From contig JAHBXK010000001.1 in the NCBI GenBank assembly GCA_019636535.1, positions 186,001 through 250,000 of the forward strand: 64,000 nt of DNA, in the 5' to 3' direction. This stretch comes from Phycisphaeraceae bacterium (lineage in GTDB: Bacteria; Planctomycetota; Phycisphaerae; Phycisphaerales; UBA1924). This document shows, piece after piece, positions 61,136 to 64,000 of this stretch (its first letter is position 1; each line of letters begins with the position of its first letter). A program made the translations under genes and the position numbers. The notes beneath the pieces are model-generated. The model was not told where the DNA came from, did no database searches, and saw only the letters and a program-made list of their open reading frames with translations.

Positions 61136-64000
61136 TCAGAGTTCCGGAGAGAACCCGCGGCGCGTCGTGTTCTCACAACTGGCACGTGGCTCCACGAACT
61201 GGAGCAAGTAGTCGCGTCCACCCGCCTTCGAGCCGACGCCCGACATTCCGAATCCGCCGAACGGCTGGCGAGCGACCAGAGCACCCGTGATGCCGCGGTT
61301 GATGTACAGATTGCCGACGCGATATTCCCGCTTGGCTCGCTCGATGTGGGTGGGCCTGCGAGTAAAGACGCCGCCTGTGAGTTTGTATGGCGAGGCGTTG
61401 GCCATGCGGAGCGCCTCATCGAACGTCCGCGCGTGCATCACCGCGAGCACCGGGCCGAAGATCTCCTCTCGCGCGATGGTGTGCGTGGGCTTAACGCCTG
61501 AGAAGATGTGCGGTCCAACGAAATGACGACCCGTTGATGCGGCCACTCGCTCAGGGACTTCCATCGCCAACTCAAGCCGACACCCCTCGTCCTTGGCCAT
61601 CGCAATCAGCCGGAGGATCTTGCTCTGCGCTTCCGCATCGATCACCGGGCCCACATCCGTGCCCGGCATGGTCGGGTCGCCGACCACGAGCGCCCGCGAG
61701 GATTCGACGAGACGGTGCACCACGTTCTGAATCGCGGGGCCGCTTTCGCCTTCAGGGTCCACAACGATCAACCGCGAAAGAGCCGAGCACTTCTGCCCCT
61801 GAAAGCCGAACGCCGAATGACGGATGGCCAGCACGGCCTCGTCCAAATCGGCGGAAGTATCAACGATCAGCGCGTTCTTTCCGCCCATCTCGCACACCAC
61901 ACGCTTCACGTGCGCATCAGGGCCTGTTGCCCATGATTCGAAAGCCGTGCGGTCACCCGAGAACGGTGACATCGGTGCTGCCGCACACAGGATGTCGCAC
62001 CCGACGTCGCGAGAACCGGTGAAAGCGATCAGCGCCACGCGCGGATCGCGCACGAGCGCTGCGCCCACCGTTTCGCCCTGACCGAGACAGACCTGAAGCA
62101 CGTCATCGGACTCGTCGTGCCCGAACTCGGCACGAAGCGCTTCATGGAGGATCTCGTGCATCTTCACGGCGACGCCAGGCGTCTGCTCCGCGGGCTTGAC
62201 AATCACCGTGTTCCCGGTCACCATCGCCGCGACAGTCATGCCGCAACAGATCGCGAGCGGAAAGTTCCATGGACTGATGACGACCGCCACACCGCGCGGC
62301 TGATACCACTGTTCGTCGAGTTCGCCGATAAAGCGGCCGATCCGCTCGCGCTTGAACATCGAAACGGCATGCCGCGCGTAGTACTCGCAGAAGTCGATCG
62401 CCTCGCACACATCGGCATCGGCCTCTCGCCAGGTCTTGCCTGCCTCCTTGATCATCACACCGGCCAACCCATCGCGCCGGGCTCGCATCATCTCCGCCGC
62501 GCGAACAAGCACCGAGGCACGTCGTCGCACGTCAACATCCCGCCAAGCATGGCACGCCGCAGCGGAACGCTGAACGATTGACTTCGCATCTTCGACCGTT
62601 CGGTCCTTCAAGCCGCTCGGCACCTTGGCTGCCGCCACCGCCGCCGCGAATCGCTCGCGCGTGCCACGATCGGCAAAGTCACGGAAGGACTCGTTGAAGA
62701 AGGGCTTTCCATCGCCGACACCGTCAACCGCCGGCGAGAGCGCGTGCTTGACAGGATTCAACCCCGTCGATCGCCCCCCCGCCTCCAGCGGCGTGCCGCC
62801 CGCGCTCTCGCCGCGCACGCCATTCACATGCTCGTGCGGACTCTCCAGCAGTCTGTGCGGATCCGCATTATCTGCGAACCCGGCTTTCAACCACGATTCG
62901 TTCGAGGTGTTCTCGAGCAATCGACGCACGAGATACGCCATGCCCGGGATCATCTCTCCGACCGGCACGTACTCGCGAATGCGCAGCCCCATCTCGCTCG
63001 CGGCGTGCTTCAACTGGTCCGCCATGCCGTGCAGCATCTGAAGTTCGAGTGCTGAGTGAGGCAATCCTCGCCTTTCCAGCGCTGCGAGCGCGAACGCGAT
63101 GGACCTCGCGTTGTGTGAGCCGAGCGCGAGTTTCACACCGCCTTCGCTCTTGGATCTCGGGCAGGCATCCAGAAAGGTCTCCGTCATGCGCTCGAAGCAC
63201 GCATCCGTCTGCCGCTTGGTCGGCCAGACGGGACACGGCCATCCCATCTGCTCGGCGTGAATGACCTGATAGTCCCAGTAAGCGCCCTTCACCAGTCTGA
63301 CCGTGACCTCACGACCGATGCGCTTGGACCACTCGCAAAGTCCTCGAGCATCCTGATCCCCCGACCGCAGGTACGCCTGAATGGCGATCCCCGCCTTGAA
63401 GTCGACCTGCTCGCAGCACCTCTGGAACAAGTCGATCGTGAGATCTTTGAGCGCGTACTGCTCCATGTCGAAGTTGACGAACACGCCTCGTACTCTCGCC
63501 GCCTCCAGAATCGGCACGATCCGCCGCATCAACTCCCGAATCGAACCCTCGGTGTCGATCGGATCGCACCTGGCAGAGAGTGAACTGATCTTGATGGAGA
63601 CATTCGTTCGAGGAATCGGCCCGAGGTGGTCTGACTCGAGCCGTGGGTTGGCTTTCCAGTCCGCAACGGAGTCGGGCAGGTTGTTCACCAAGTCGAGGTA
63701 CTTGCCCTGATACGCGTCGGCCTCAACCTCCGAGACGCACGCTTCACCCAACAGGTCGACACTGAAGGCAATCCCTTCACGCCAGAGAGTTTCGAGATTC
63801 TTCAAGGCGCTCGCAGCGTCGGTCCCCGCGATGAACTTCGACGCCATGCCCATGATCTGTTTGGATATCTGACCGGCCGCGAGCGACTTCGCGACCCCTC
63901 CCACTTTCAACGCCGCGGCGATCGGTGCCGGCACGGTGACGCCGGGCTGCGATAGATAGTCCTGAAGATGATCAAACACGTCCTCCGGCGTGCGGAGCAT
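61136..64000 (-). CDS. putA: bifunctional proline dehydrogenase / P5C dehydrogenase (reaches window edge)
   Basis: At least 954 residues; an in-frame ATG falls exactly at the window edge (63998-64000), so it may be the start or the gene may continue. The proline dehydrogenase barrel (about residues 120-400) shows ISSLSARCDPID, VRGVFVNFDMEQYALKD and VRLVKGAYWDYQV. The aldehyde dehydrogenase part (about 470-930) shows VISPWNFPLAICCGM and the catalytic pair CEMGGKNALIV (Glu) and FGFQGQKCSALSR (Cys). No N-terminal ribbon-helix-helix DNA-binding domain is visible, so it is unlikely to self-regulate as E. coli PutA does. It converts proline to glutamate at the inner membrane, and converges with the peptide-transport operon. 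Confidence 0.94.
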   Translation of the reverse strand: MLRTPEDVFDHLQDYLSQPGVTVPAPIAAALKVGGVAKSLAAGQISKQIMGMASKFIAGTDAASALKNLETLWREGIAFSVDLLGEACVSEVEADAYQGKYLDLVNNLPDSVADWKANPRLESDHLGPIPRTNVSIKISSLSARCDPIDTEGSIRELMRRIVPILEAARVRGVFVNFDMEQYALKDLTIDLFQRCCEQVDFKAGIAIQAYLRSGDQDARGLCEWSKRIGREVTVRLVKGAYWDYQVIHAEQMGWPCPVWPTKRQTDACFERMTETFLDACPRSKSEGGVKLALGSHNARSIAFALAALERRGLPHSALELQMLHGMADQLKHAASEMGLRIREYVPVGEMIPGMAYLVRRLLENTSNESWLKAGFADNADPHRLLESPHEHVNGVRGESAGGTPLEAGGRSTGLNPVKHALSPAVDGVGDGKPFFNESFRDFADRGTRERFAAAVAAAKVPSGLKDRTVEDAKSIVQRSAAACHAWRDVDVRRRASVLVRAAEMMRARRDGLAGVMIKEAGKTWREADADVCEAIDFCEYYARHAVSMFKRERIGRFIGELDEQWYQPRGVAVVISPWNFPLAICCGMTVAAMVTGNTVIVKPAEQTPGVAVKMHEILHEALRAEFGHDESDDVLQVCLGQGETVGAALVRDPRVALIAFTGSRDVGCDILCAAAPMSPFSGDRTAFESWATGPDAHVKRVVCEMGGKNALIVDTSADLDEAVLAIRHSAFGFQGQKCSALSRLIVVDPEGESGPAIQNVVHRLVESSRALVVGDPTMPGTDVGPVIDAEAQSKILRLIAMAKDEGCRLELAMEVPERVAASTGRHFVGPHIFSGVKPTHTIAREEIFGPVLAVMHARTFDEALRMANASPYKLTGGVFTRRPTHIERAKREYRVGNLYINRGITGALVARQPFGGFGMSGVGSKAGGRDYLLQFVEPRASCENTTRRGFSPEL

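Overview
This is GC-rich chromosomal DNA from a diderm bacterium, most likely a planctomycete of the Phycisphaerae type. That placement is inference. It rests on an LPS gene (lpxA), a secreted protein ending in a PEP-CTERM-like tail (PTPAG, a hydrophobic stretch, RRRRS), a LolC-like permease starting VYQALLTRRYL, and generally high GC with frequent GTG/TTG starts. Most of the window is housekeeping metabolism. No transposase, integrase, rRNA or CRISPR array was found.

Layout. 1-5071: the end of polA, a small regulator/hypothetical pair, and lpxA. 5101-8587: the E1 beta and E1 alpha subunits of a 2-oxoacid (probably pyruvate) dehydrogenase, split by a DUF433/DUF5615 toxin-antitoxin pair and a lipoprotein gene. 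8698-11697: an acyl-CoA dehydrogenase and an enoyl-CoA hydratase. 11795-15300: argC, then hutG and hutI, which overlap. 15322-21609: recJ, a PduO-type cobalamin adenosyltransferase, a membrane PP2C/SpoIIE phosphatase and a UbiD-family decarboxylase. 21622-24597: a methyltransferase and a two-gene ABC exporter. 24635-26569: truD, tRNA-Gly(UCC) and an unusual tRNA-Cys(GCA) with a long variable arm. 26938-30469: a secreted protein with a duplicated domain, then a Wzm/Wzt-type polysaccharide exporter.

30470-34498 and 39822-42133 are two accessory, repeat-rich stretches. The first holds an Abi_C-domain gene and a Fic/Doc-family gene; the second holds an FRG-domain gene fused by a GTGA overlap to a small protein built of two copies of one unknown domain. 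Each two-gene module is bracketed by inverted copies of the same dispersed repeat family (30529-30605 with 32906-32990; 40442-40480 with 41975-42013). Each stretch also carries a 21-bp-period minisatellite and a copy of one palindromic REP-like element, in opposite orientations. I read these as repeat-bracketed defence or toxin cassettes, and they are the best candidates here for an undescribed system.

34499-39821 between them is core: fumC, a LolCD-like lipoprotein exporter and a solitary nuoH. 42134-49536: sucC coupled to rlmKL, a delta-9-type desaturase, the PEP-CTERM-like protein with a clear terminator, and an OB/HD-domain protein. 49700-54159: acs, an ApgM-type phosphoglycerate mutase and a zinc-ribbon membrane protein. 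54446-61114: a complete oligopeptide/dipeptide ABC transporter (oppABCDF order) whose OppC has a large extra domain. 61136-64000: putA, running off the end. Peptide uptake, proline and histidine catabolism, acetate activation, beta-oxidation, the TCA-cycle genes and nuoH together suggest an aerobic heterotroph that uses peptides, fatty acids and acetate.
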